A DNA stretch of 64,000 bases from Pseudomonadota bacterium (GTDB lineage: Bacteria > Pseudomonadota > Gammaproteobacteria > Steroidobacterales > Steroidobacteraceae): NCBI GenBank assembly GCA_023417315.1, contig JAEZFW010000049.1, positions 148,729 through 212,728 of the forward strand, read 5' to 3'. A program made the position numbers and the translations under genes. Below are positions 10,501 through 17,213 of this stretch, in pieces; positions within the stretch are counted from its first letter, which is position 1; each line of letters starts with the position of its first letter. Under the pieces are notes generated by a model. It was not told the origin of the DNA. It worked only from the letters and a program-made list of their open reading frames with translations, and ran no database searches.

Positions 10501-10773
10501 TATCTCAAGATCGACGGCCAGTTCATTCAGAACGTCACCACGGATCATGTCGATCGCAGCATGGTCGAGGCGATCACCCAGGTCGGGCATGCCATGGGAA
10601 TCAAGACGATCGCCGAACGCGTGGAAAGCGCAGAGGTGCTGGCGTGCTTGGCCGATATCGGCGTCGAGTACGCACAAGGTATTTATATCGCGGTGCCCGA
10701 GTCGGTCGAATCGCTCAATCGCATCACGCGTACGAGCCCCCATCCGAAGCTGAGGCTGGTGCACTCGGCGTGA
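7582..10773 (+). CDS. PAS/GAF sensor protein with GGDEF and EAL domains (cyclic-di-GMP turnover)
   Basis: This 1063-residue cytoplasmic sensor has, in order, a short helical N-terminus, a PAS domain (about 73-185), a GAF domain (about 205-358), two more PAS domains (about 366-480 and 490-610), a GGDEF domain and an EAL domain. GGDEF is intact at about residues 702-706 (RLGGDEFGIL). The EAL signature reads ELL at about 832, a common active variant, and DDFGSG with YLKIDG (from about 955) is also intact. Both diguanylate cyclase and phosphodiesterase activity are therefore possible. No membrane segment is visible. The listed start is TTG; ATG at 7600 (MHRLLDRQ) is a reasonable alternative. It stands alone. 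Confidence 0.93.
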   Translation: MGRDQTMHRLLDRQVSDATGSDGEFDLAKFLASVERTYNRAEDERRGIVRSMQLMSEEATALTREVRESTGSQLQAVLDHVKDVIMTIDGEGHIASLNMTGERVFGHTESEAIGRPLAFLLPRLAIDQSVCEVLDQLAARLEDTQVDLAAHETMGQHANGAFFPAEMAVSKTMLNRRVAYVVCLRDTTERKRAELMAAGERRVFERLAANVDLPIALEAITDLVEQVAPDSVCAIRMLDPSGQRLQHCAGSDLPAAYVAAMEGVLVDARNGSCAAAIFLQRQVIVADTERDALWENCRGAVRAAGFVSAWSTLIHASDGRVLGTLALYFRTSRSPARRDFELMARMTQLAGIAIERRLAENALRASEARYRRLFDNVLEGVYSSTRDGKFVSVNPALARMVGLSPAELLSMPTSTIYHSPKDRETIIAVLERDGEVRNAEFQLRRVDGTVLTVVESARAVRDEQGAVIGYEGTISDISERKRAETAIFEEKEKAQVTLQSIGDAVITTDADGRIEYLNPVAEDLIGWDTREVSGKALPEVFTILNEATREPLEDPVSRSLREGRVVTDADNTVLVNRRGQEIAIQDSAAPIRDRAGRIIGVVMVFHDVSKERRLRRALAYQASHDVLTGLINRREFENRLNEALLTARSDPGVAHVLLYLDLDQFKLVNDTCGHQAGDRLLKEITGILQTRVRAKDTIARLGGDEFGILLQDCTADRAAKIADVLRQAIREYRFEWHDGAMNVGVSIGIVEINSTSESITNLMSAADVACYAAKDSGRNRVHRYEHGAAPERHREMQWVSRLTRACEENRLELYYQPIVPIGANRDSRGHYELLLRMRGENGQLVQPAEFIPAAERYNIMPMIDRWVVSQALGALAHYRGDGDFRTGYTLAINLSGTSLNDDRFLEFLINELQTHDLSPGAVCFEITETAAISNLPNVVHFMREFRARGCQFSLDDFGSGLSSFMYLKNLPVDYLKIDGQFIQNVTTDHVDRSMVEAITQVGHAMGIKTIAERVESAEVLACLADIGVEYAQGIYIAVPESVESLNRITRTSPHPKLRLVHSA

Positions 10774-10784
10774 GGAGAATGGCA

Positions 10785-10911
10785 CTGGGCTCTGGGCGCT
10801 GGGCTCTGGCCAGATAAGAACGCGCGGCGTTCTCTTCAGTCTAGAAGACACATGTTGATTCGCGCGGCAGCGCGCCAGCATTCTTGCCAGAGCCCAGCGC
10901 CCAGAGCCCAG
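10785..10911. repeat. Intergenic inverted repeat with perfect 26-bp arms, heptad word CTGGGCT
   Basis: Arms at 10785-10810 and 10886-10911 are exact reverse complements over 26 bp, separated by 75 bases. The left arm divides into heptads CTGGGCT, CTGGGCG, CTGGGCT, CTGGCCA; the right arm is the same in complement (CCCAGAG, CCCAGCG and so on). It fills the gap between the GGDEF/EAL gene and dusA. The left arm starts 12 bases after the stop and the right arm ends 20 bases before the dusA start. No U-tract follows the arm, so it is not a textbook terminator. Confidence 0.9.
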
Positions 10912-10930
10912 AGCCCTCACTGCGGTTAGA

Positions 10931-11965
10931 ATGCGGCCCGCCATGATCGATGCCGCTCTACCTCTTGCTCGCGCCCACAGGGCGCTCGACCGCCGCATCA
11001 ACGTCGCTCCGATGATGGACTACACGGATCGACACTGTCGGTATTTCCTGCGGCTCTTGAGCCCTAGCGCGCTGCTCTACACTGAAATGATCACTGCACC
11101 GGCGATCGTGCGCGGCGATCGCAAAAGGTTGCTTCAATTTGATCCGTTCGAGCATCCCGTCGCCCTGCAACTCGGCGGCAGCGATCCCCAGGAGCTTGCG
11201 ATCGCTGCTCGTGCAGGCGAAGAGCAGGGCTATGACGAGATCAATCTCAATTGCGGTTGTCCGAGCGATCGCGTGCAGAGCGGGCGGTTCGGTGCGTGCC
11301 TCATGGCGGAGCCATCGTTGGTGGCGGATTGTGTGCGGACGATGCGCGAAAGCGTGCATGTCCCAGTGACCGTCAAGTGCCGAATCGCGATCGAGCCGAT
11401 GCCGAGCGACGATGAGAACGAGTACGAGTTCTTGAAGCGCTTCATCCAAACCGTCGCCGTGGCCGGCTGCAATGTCTTCATCGTGCATGCGAGACGCGCA
11501 GTGCTGAAGGGCCTGAGCCCGAAAGAGAATCGAGAGATCCCACCGCTCCGATACGATATCGCACGAAGACTTCGCGCTGTTTTTCCTGGGCTCACCTTCA
11601 TTCTCAACGGCGGCCTGCGAACGTTGGAGCAGATTGCGGAGGAGTGGCCGCACTTCGACGGAGTGATGATCGGCCGCGAGGCGTATCACAACCCGTATTT
11701 TCTCGCGCATCTTCACCAGCGGTTCATCGATCCAAATTGGGCGCTCCCCTCGCGCGAAGAGGTCATCGAGAAGTTCGTGCCGTACGTGCGCGCACAGATT
11801 GCAGAAGGCCACTCCCTTCGTGCAATCCTGCGGCACGTGCAAGGACTCTACGCGGGGCTGCCCAACGTCCGGGCCTGGCGTCGCTTCCTATCTGAGCAGG
11901 CCGCCCAGGATGTGAAAGATGCGGACGTGCTCCTCGATTCGTTGCGCATCGTTCGCGCTGCTTGA
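10931..11965 (+). CDS. dusA: tRNA-dihydrouridine(20/20a) synthase
   Basis: DusA is an FMN-dependent cytoplasmic enzyme that reduces uridines 20/20a in the tRNA D-loop using NADPH. The 344-residue sequence shows the Dus N-terminus NVAPMMDYTDRHCR, the EMITAPA segment, the catalytic-cysteine motif EINLNCGCPSDRVQSGRFGA typical of DusA, and the phosphate-binding LNGGLRTLEQ and GVMIGREAYHNPY motifs. Length matches DusA (about 330-345). Two in-frame ATGs occur at 10931 and 10943; both keep the core, and 10931 is given here. It is monocistronic and flanked on both sides by inverted-repeat elements. Confidence 0.96.
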   Translation: MRPAMIDAALPLARAHRALDRRINVAPMMDYTDRHCRYFLRLLSPSALLYTEMITAPAIVRGDRKRLLQFDPFEHPVALQLGGSDPQELAIAARAGEEQGYDEINLNCGCPSDRVQSGRFGACLMAEPSLVADCVRTMRESVHVPVTVKCRIAIEPMPSDDENEYEFLKRFIQTVAVAGCNVFIVHARRAVLKGLSPKENREIPPLRYDIARRLRAVFPGLTFILNGGLRTLEQIAEEWPHFDGVMIGREAYHNPYFLAHLHQRFIDPNWALPSREEVIEKFVPYVRAQIAEGHSLRAILRHVQGLYAGLPNVRAWRRFLSEQAAQDVKDADVLLDSLRIVRAA

Positions 11966-11970
11966 GAACA

Positions 11971-12172
11971 AGAAACTCTCGCCAAGCGCGCCAAGGAAGA
12001 CTCAAGTCTAATCTTCTTCCGATCTCCGCGTCTCTGCGGCTCTGCGAGCGTTATTCTTCGCGGCCGCGCGGCACGGAACGATTATTCTCGCAGAGCCGCA
12101 GAGACGCGGAGGTAAGAATGCAGAATATTGATTCTTCGTGTTGCGGGCTTGGCGTGCTTGGCGAGAGTTTCT
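11971..12172. repeat. Two nested intergenic inverted repeats with different 9-nt words
   Basis: The outer arms are 11971-11995 and 12148-12172, complementary at 24 of 25 positions, with the word CTTGGCGNG repeated at 9-nt spacing. Nested inside are arms 12024-12048 and 12087-12111, perfectly complementary over 25 bp, with a different word based on TCTCTGCGG. The RNA could fold into a long two-storey hairpin in either orientation. It lies between the convergent dusA and M28 peptidase genes, so it could end or protect both transcripts, although no U-tract is visible. Confidence 0.9.
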
Positions 12173-12180
12173 TCCATCTT

Positions 12181-13599
12181 TTACTCCCCAGAACTTGGAA
12201 GCCTCCCGAAGTCGCCTTCCTTCGTCGCCGCCAGGTAAGCGGCTGCGGCATAAGCCGCAACGGACTGATCCAGGATTTTCGGGTCGATCTTGAGCAGCGT
12301 GTCGTTCACGGTGTGGTGCACGTCGAAGTACGACGAGGCATCGAGCGATAGATCGAGGACTGGAACGCCCATCGTTCTCAGTGGACCGACGTCCGCGCCG
12401 CCGGTTGCGTCATTACCGCCGAGCTCCACGTTGAGCGGCTCCAGGACCGATTGAATCGCAGCGATTGCGGGGAGCATTTCCTGCGTCACTTGGGAGCGGA
12501 GCCGCCACACGGGACCTTGGCCCACGTCAGCCTCCATCGCGATCACATGGCGGCCGACCTCATCACCGATCTGTTTCGCGTACTCGCGCGCACCCGATAG
12601 CCCGAATTCCTCATTCGCGAACAACACCACCCGAATCGTCCGGTTCGGTTTGCGGTCCAGACGGCTGATCAAGCGGGCCGCTTCGACGACGATCGCAACA
12701 CCAGCGCCGTCATCAAGCGCGCCATGCCCCAGATCCCACGAATCAAGGTGTGCACCCAAGAGGACGATTTCACTTGCGCGCTCTCGCCCAGGGATCTCGC
12801 CGATCACATTCGCGGACCACACGGGCGGCAGCTCGCGGGCGCTCGACTTCAACCGCAGCCGCACCGGCTTGCCGGCCGCTACTTGTCGGGCCAGCAAATC
12901 TGCATCGGGGTTGGCGAGCGCGAATGCTGGGATTCGGGGCGCGTCGATCGCGTATACGAGCGAGCCAGTATGCGCGATTCGATCGTCTGAGGTACCTACC
13001 GAACGAATCACGAGCGCGATGGCGCCGAGCTTCGCGGCCACACTCGGCCCCTGCACGCGGCCGCGAACGACGCTGGAGTACGCGCTACCTGCTCGGCTGC
13101 GCTCCATGCGATGGTCGATGAAGACGATCTTGTTCGCCGCTGCATTCGCGGGCAGATTCTGCAGCTGATCGAAGGACTCGACGCGCAGAACGACGCCTTC
13201 CAGGCCTGCATCCGAAGTACCTACGCTTCCCCCGAGAGAAACGCCGGTCAATTCGATCGGCACTTTCCCGAGTAGGGTCAGCTCGGCATTGCCCCGGATC
13301 CAGCGCGGCACGAGCACGTCTTGGCTGCGCACGTTCGTGAAACCTAAGTTGCCCAATCGATTCAACGCCCAACGAACTCCGGCAGCATCGCCCTCGGTAC
13401 CGGCGAACCGCGGGCCGACTTCAGTGACGAGCGACTCGACATGATCGAAAGCCTGAGTGCCGGATGAGATCGCACGATCGCGCAACGCTGCGGCAGCCGC
13501 CAGGTCCTGCTCGGTCCAATCGGCGGCGAATGCGCCTGTGGCCCAAGAGCAGACGGCAAAAGAAAGCAGCGCGCTAAGGGCCGCCCGTGTTATGAACAT
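12181..13599 (-). CDS. Secreted M28-family zinc aminopeptidase
   Basis: The 472-residue exported protein has a signal peptide (MFITRAALSALLSFAVCSWA..GAFA), a PA-type insert (about 120-250) and an M28 catalytic domain. Co-catalytic zinc ligands are visible in LGAHLDSWDLGHGALDDGAG (His and bridging Asp), in ANEEFGLSGA (catalytic Glu and Glu ligand), in EADVGQG (Asp) and in DVHHTVNDT (final His). This is the complete M28 set, so the enzyme should be an active aminopeptidase in the periplasm or outside the cell. The substrate is unknown. It is convergent with dusA and divergent from the cyclase gene. Confidence 0.92.
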   Translation of the reverse strand: MFITRAALSALLSFAVCSWATGAFAADWTEQDLAAAAALRDRAISSGTQAFDHVESLVTEVGPRFAGTEGDAAGVRWALNRLGNLGFTNVRSQDVLVPRWIRGNAELTLLGKVPIELTGVSLGGSVGTSDAGLEGVVLRVESFDQLQNLPANAAANKIVFIDHRMERSRAGSAYSSVVRGRVQGPSVAAKLGAIALVIRSVGTSDDRIAHTGSLVYAIDAPRIPAFALANPDADLLARQVAAGKPVRLRLKSSARELPPVWSANVIGEIPGRERASEIVLLGAHLDSWDLGHGALDDGAGVAIVVEAARLISRLDRKPNRTIRVVLFANEEFGLSGAREYAKQIGDEVGRHVIAMEADVGQGPVWRLRSQVTQEMLPAIAAIQSVLEPLNVELGGNDATGGADVGPLRTMGVPVLDLSLDASSYFDVHHTVNDTLLKIDPKILDQSVAAYAAAAYLAATKEGDFGRLPSSGE

Positions 13600-13652
13600 A
13601 CTGGAGAGCTCCTCGGGATCCTGCTGACCCGGTTATGTTGCGTACTGATATG

Positions 13653-13658
13653 TATAAT
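13653..13658 (+). promoter_or_regulatory. Candidate -10 element (TATAAT) upstream of the cyclase gene
   Basis: A perfect TATAAT lies 67 bases before the cyclase start, in the divergent gap shared with the M28 peptidase. No convincing TTGACA-like -35 is found 16-18 bases upstream, so this rests on the -10 alone. Confidence 0.35.
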
Positions 13659-13724
13659 GCCAGCGCGCCCGGCCACTTGGGCGCAGCGGGTGAGGTGAAT
13701 TCTGGGTGATACTCTAGCCTCGAT

Positions 13725-14639
13725 ATGGGAAAGGACATCGAATTAGCCATCTTGTTCGCCGATGTCGTCGGCAGCACGCGCATTTATGAGGTCATGGGCG
13801 ATCTGCGTGCTCGGGACATGGTGCTCACCTGCGTCGAGATCATGCGATCCGCGACCGAGCAGAACCATGGCACCGTGATCAAGACGATCGGCGATGAAAT
13901 CATGGCCACTTTTCCAACCGCGAACGATGCTTTGAACGCCGCTAGCCGCATGCAGCACGACATTCGCATGCATGCGGAGCTCAAGGTCGAAGGCCAACCG
14001 ATTGCGATCCGAATCGGAGGCCATTTCGGCCCAGTCGTGCTCGAGAACCGAGACATCTTCGGCGCCGCCGTGCATACCGCGAATCGCATGACGAGCCAGG
14101 CCAAAGCAGGGCAGATCATGGTCACGAGCGCGATCGTAGAGCGGCTCGCACCGGAGTGGCAGTCCGCCGTCCGGCAGATCGACGTGGCCACGTTGAAGGG
14201 TAAGACGAGCGAAGACGAGCTATACGAGGTGCTGTGGCAGAAGGAAGATGCGACCAGCATGCTGCCGGCCATCGCGTTGGGCGCGGCGGCCTCGCGCGAA
14301 AAGAAGCAGCACCCGCGGCGTCTGCGCATCCGTTTTCAAGGCCAAGAGATGCTGCTGGACGATGCGCGCACGAGCATCACGATCGGCCGCGCGGAAGAAA
14401 ACGACGTCGTCATCAAGGGGAACTTGATCTCGCGCTTGCACGCGAAGATCGAGCTCAACCGCAGCAAATTCGTGCTCGTCGATCAGAGCACCAACGGTAC
14501 CTTCGTCACGACTCGCGAAGGCGAGGAAGCTTTCGTTCGTCGCGACAGCATGCAGCTCAAGGGCGAGGGCATGATCGGCTTCGGACGAGTACCCGAGAAT
14601 GGCTCAGCACTGACGATCAAGTACGTGTGCGAGGAGTAG
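13725..14639 (+). CDS. Class III adenylate/guanylate cyclase domain fused to an FHA domain
   Basis: The 304-residue soluble protein combines a class III nucleotide cyclase domain (about 5-140) with a C-terminal FHA phosphothreonine-binding domain (about 200-300; signatures ITIGRAEENDVVI, ISRLHAKIE, STNGTF). Metal-binding aspartates are Asp13 (FADVVGST) and Asp57 (IGDE). Lys53 and Asp110 sit at the base-recognition positions and Arg121 at the transition-state position. The usual transition-state asparagine is replaced by His117 (VHTANR instead of the typical VNxAAR), so activity or specificity may be altered. The cyclase-FHA fusion suggests control by a Ser/Thr kinase. A fall-off to a purely regulatory role is possible. 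Confidence 0.88.
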   Translation: MGKDIELAILFADVVGSTRIYEVMGDLRARDMVLTCVEIMRSATEQNHGTVIKTIGDEIMATFPTANDALNAASRMQHDIRMHAELKVEGQPIAIRIGGHFGPVVLENRDIFGAAVHTANRMTSQAKAGQIMVTSAIVERLAPEWQSAVRQIDVATLKGKTSEDELYEVLWQKEDATSMLPAIALGAAASREKKQHPRRLRIRFQGQEMLLDDARTSITIGRAEENDVVIKGNLISRLHAKIELNRSKFVLVDQSTNGTFVTTREGEEAFVRRDSMQLKGEGMIGFGRVPENGSALTIKYVCEE

Positions 14640-14650
14640 AAAGAAGGAAG

Positions 14651-14753
14651 TAGTCAGTGATTAGTGATAGTGGTTAGTTCAGAGTCAAAGCTCAGGCACA
14701 CATTCCGAACTAGCCACTTAACCACTTCTCTCTTTGCTAGTCGCTGAGCTTTG
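14651..14753. repeat. Heptad-word repeat with two crossing complementary pairs between convergent genes
   Basis: From 14651 the sequence runs in heptads of the type TTAGTGA. Segment 14669-14680 is complementary to 14707-14718 (11 of 12), and 14686-14695 to 14744-14753 (10 of 10). The two pairings cross each other, so they are alternatives or a pseudoknot rather than one nested hairpin. The right end overlaps the last codons of pckG, and its TAG stop (14737-14739) lies just inside the element. Confidence 0.65.
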
Positions 14754-16482
14754 CCGCCATCTCTCTGAGCTCATCGCGAAGCTCGTCCGGAGCTCGATCT
14801 CTGAACTGGTCCAGATATTTGAGAATTGCCTCGATCTCCTTGCGCCACGCCGGCGTATCGACTGCGAGCAGTGCGTCGAGCGTAGCTGCATCGATTTTCA
14901 AGCCCGACGTATCGAGGTCTTCCCTCCGCGGAACGAATCCGATCGCAGTCTCTCGCGCACCCCCGCGGCCCTCGCAGCGATCCATGATCCACTGGAGCAC
15001 GCGTAAGTTGTCGCCGAAGCCCGGCCACATGAATCGCCGATTGTTGTCCTGTCGGAACCAGTTCACGTGGAAGATACGGGGGAGCTTGTCGCTTCTCTTT
15101 GCGAACGACAGCCAATGCTTCCAGTAGTCGCCGAAGTTGTAGCCGCAGAATGGCTTCATGGCCATTGGATCGCGGCGTACCACGCCGACTTGGCCAGTGG
15201 CTGCTGCGGTGGTTTCGGACGCCATGCCCGCGCCGATTACAACGCCATGCGCCCAGTTGCGAGCCTCATAGATCAAGGGAGCAACTTCGCGGCGACGACC
15301 GCCGAACAAGATCGCAGAGATCGGCACGCCTTCGGGCGCATCGGACAGTTTCGAGTAGCTGGGGTTGCGCTTCGCAGAGACGGTGAAACGAGAATTCGGA
15401 TGCGCCGCCGGACCGGTGCCCGGGTTGTAGGGCTTGCCCTGCCAGTCAATGGATGGCGTCCCATCTTCGAGCCCTTCCCACCAAGGCTGGTTATCTGCCG
15501 TGACTGCGACATTCGTGAAGATCGTATCGGAGCGAATCATCTCGTCCGCGTTGCGATTCGTCTTCGCGTTGGTGCCGGGCACGACACCGAAGTAACCGGC
15601 CTCGGGGTTGATCGCGCGCAACTCACCATTCGGCCCCACGTGCATCCAGCAAATATCATCGCCGATCGTCCAGACCTTCCAGCCGGGCATCGAATCGGGC
15701 GGTACGAGCATCGCGAGATTCGTCTTGCCGCACGACGATGGAAACGCCGCCGCGATGTAGTGCGTGCGACCTTCAGGATTCTGAATGCCCATGATGAGCA
15801 TGTGCTCGGCAAGCCATCCCTCGTCGCGGGCCTGCCAACTCGCAATGCGCAGTGCGTGACATTTCTTGCCGAGCAGCGCATTACCGCCATATCCGGAGCC
15901 GACACTCTTGATCGACAATTCCTCCGGGAAGTGCATGATGAAGCGACGCGCAGGATCGAGATCGCCGATGGAGTGGAGGCCTTTGACGAAGCGCTCTTCG
16001 CGCTCGATTCGGCGCAACGCGGGTGTTCCCATGCGCGTCATCACACGCATGTTCGCCACTACGTACGGGCTATCCGTGACCTCGACTCCGCAACGCGAGT
16101 AGGGCGATTCGATCGGACCCATGCAGTAAGGGATGACGTACATCGTGCGCCCGCGCATTGCGCCTTCGAACAGCGCATCGATCTTGCGGTGAGCTTCGTC
16201 GGGCGACATCCAATTGTTGTTGGGGCCAGCGTCGTCGCGCGAGCGCGTGCACACATACGTGAGATGTTCGACACGCGCGACATCCGAAGGATGCGATCGG
16301 TGCAGAAAGCAGTTCGGATGGGTCGTGGGATTCAGCTTGATAAGATCGCCGCTTTCCAACATCTGTGCGACGAGGCGCTCGTGCTCGGCGTCAGACCCCG
16401 TACACCAACGAACTGAATCAGGTTTGGTGAGTCGTGCTACTTCGTCGATCCAGCGTGCAAGCGACGCATTCGATGTGCTCAT
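14737..16482 (-). CDS. pckG: Phosphoenolpyruvate carboxykinase (GTP)
   Basis: The enzyme converts oxaloacetate and GTP to phosphoenolpyruvate, GDP and CO2, the entry step of gluconeogenesis. The 581-residue sequence carries the substrate-binding YVIPYCMGP and SPYSRCGVE region, the P-loop FPSSCGKTNLAM with the reactive hyper-conserved cysteine, the metal-binding TIGDDICWM and the GTP-specific ARN/FGGRRRE region. Length is slightly below the usual 600 residues. GTP-type rather than ATP-type PEPCK is notable for a gammaproteobacterium but common in Xanthomonadales relatives. It is convergent with the cyclase gene and transcribed from a separate upstream promoter region. Confidence 0.97.
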   Translation of the reverse strand: MSTSNASLARWIDEVARLTKPDSVRWCTGSDAEHERLVAQMLESGDLIKLNPTTHPNCFLHRSHPSDVARVEHLTYVCTRSRDDAGPNNNWMSPDEAHRKIDALFEGAMRGRTMYVIPYCMGPIESPYSRCGVEVTDSPYVVANMRVMTRMGTPALRRIEREERFVKGLHSIGDLDPARRFIMHFPEELSIKSVGSGYGGNALLGKKCHALRIASWQARDEGWLAEHMLIMGIQNPEGRTHYIAAAFPSSCGKTNLAMLVPPDSMPGWKVWTIGDDICWMHVGPNGELRAINPEAGYFGVVPGTNAKTNRNADEMIRSDTIFTNVAVTADNQPWWEGLEDGTPSIDWQGKPYNPGTGPAAHPNSRFTVSAKRNPSYSKLSDAPEGVPISAILFGGRRREVAPLIYEARNWAHGVVIGAGMASETTAAATGQVGVVRRDPMAMKPFCGYNFGDYWKHWLSFAKRSDKLPRIFHVNWFRQDNNRRFMWPGFGDNLRVLQWIMDRCEGRGGARETAIGFVPRREDLDTSGLKIDAATLDALLAVDTPAWRKEIEAILKYLDQFRDRAPDELRDELREMAAKLSD

Positions 16483-16586
16483 TTAAAAGAAGAACCTCTG
16501 ATACCGGCGCGGGGCGCTCTACGCGTCGATGCAAGCACGAGCTCTTCGTGCTGCCGTTTGCGGTCGCATCGAGAACGAGAGCACAA

Positions 16587-16592
16587 ATTATA
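16587..16592 (-). promoter_or_regulatory. Candidate -10 element of the pckG promoter
   Basis: On the minus strand the sequence reads GGTATAAT, a perfect -10 hexamer about 95 bases upstream of the pckG start. A good -35 at the standard distance is not apparent (TTGCTG is 22 bases away), so an activator may be needed. Confidence 0.4.
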
Positions 16593-16685
16593 CCGACCGC
16601 GTTCGCACTCGCTGCAGCAAATCTCCTGCACCGTATACGTGCGCGCTCATTGCATACACATGCGTGGAACACATTCGCTGCCGCG

Positions 16686-17213
16686 ATGCATCGCGAATGC
16701 ACGCGCATAACGCAGCTGAGGTGTGCGAAGTTGCCTACGATTTGTTTGTTCCTGGCGATGAGCGTCATGGCTTTCGATCTGACAGCGCAAGACATCAAGC
16801 AGATCGAAACGGAATTGATCGCAGAAGTTCGCCTCGATCCCGTGGCCAGTCCAATTCCGCACGCTGCTCGATTTGCACCGGCCAAAGTGGTCGAGCAAGG
16901 GGACGTTGTGTACTACACGGTGCGCATTCGCAATGTTTCTTCGGACTACGCGCGCGATGTCATGGTGATTCAGCGCATTCCCGCGAACACAGTGTATGTG
17001 CGTGACTCCGCTGCTGCACCTGGCGCTGAAGTTTCGTTCTCGATCGATGGCGGGCAGACATTCGCGCCGGCAGGGGAATTGCGAATCGCCGATCCGACCG
17101 GCGTCGCGCGTGCCGCGCCACTCGAGCAGTACACGCATATCCGGTGGCGCTTGCGCAATCCGCTCGCTCCAGGTGCAGTTGCGCTCGCACGCTTCAGAGC
17201 CATCTTCCAATGA
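16686..17213 (+). CDS. Exported DUF11-type protein
   Basis: From the ATG at 16686 the product is 175 residues with a signal peptide (hydrophobic LPTICLFLAMSVMAFDL, likely cleaved after TAQ). The mature part begins DIKQIETELIAEV and contains VVYYTVRIRNVSSDYARDVMV followed by RIPANTVYV, the signature of the DUF11 repeat, a beta-sandwich found in bacterial surface proteins. The frame is open to 16434, but that extension lacks signal-peptide character. Its TGA overlaps the ATG of the helicase gene, so the two are translationally coupled, an odd pairing of an envelope protein with a DNA repair enzyme. Function is unknown. Confidence 0.75.
   Translation: MHRECTRITQLRCAKLPTICLFLAMSVMAFDLTAQDIKQIETELIAEVRLDPVASPIPHAARFAPAKVVEQGDVVYYTVRIRNVSSDYARDVMVIQRIPANTVYVRDSAAAPGAEVSFSIDGGQTFAPAGELRIADPTGVARAAPLEQYTHIRWRLRNPLAPGAVALARFRAIFQ

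Noticed and set aside
10785..10911. Inverted repeats as intrinsic terminators
   Set aside because: Apart from the tsf terminator at 46224-46247 and perhaps 24377-24406, no U-tract follows the stems, and loops of 30-75 bases are too long for standard terminators.
15067..16416. 449-codon open frame antisense to pckG
   Set aside because: pckG carries all family motifs; the antisense translation is Arg/His-rich without recognisable features.
16434..16685. Extended N-terminus of the DUF11 gene
   Set aside because: The added 84 residues are basic and unstructured and would bury the signal peptide; they overlap the pckG upstream region.
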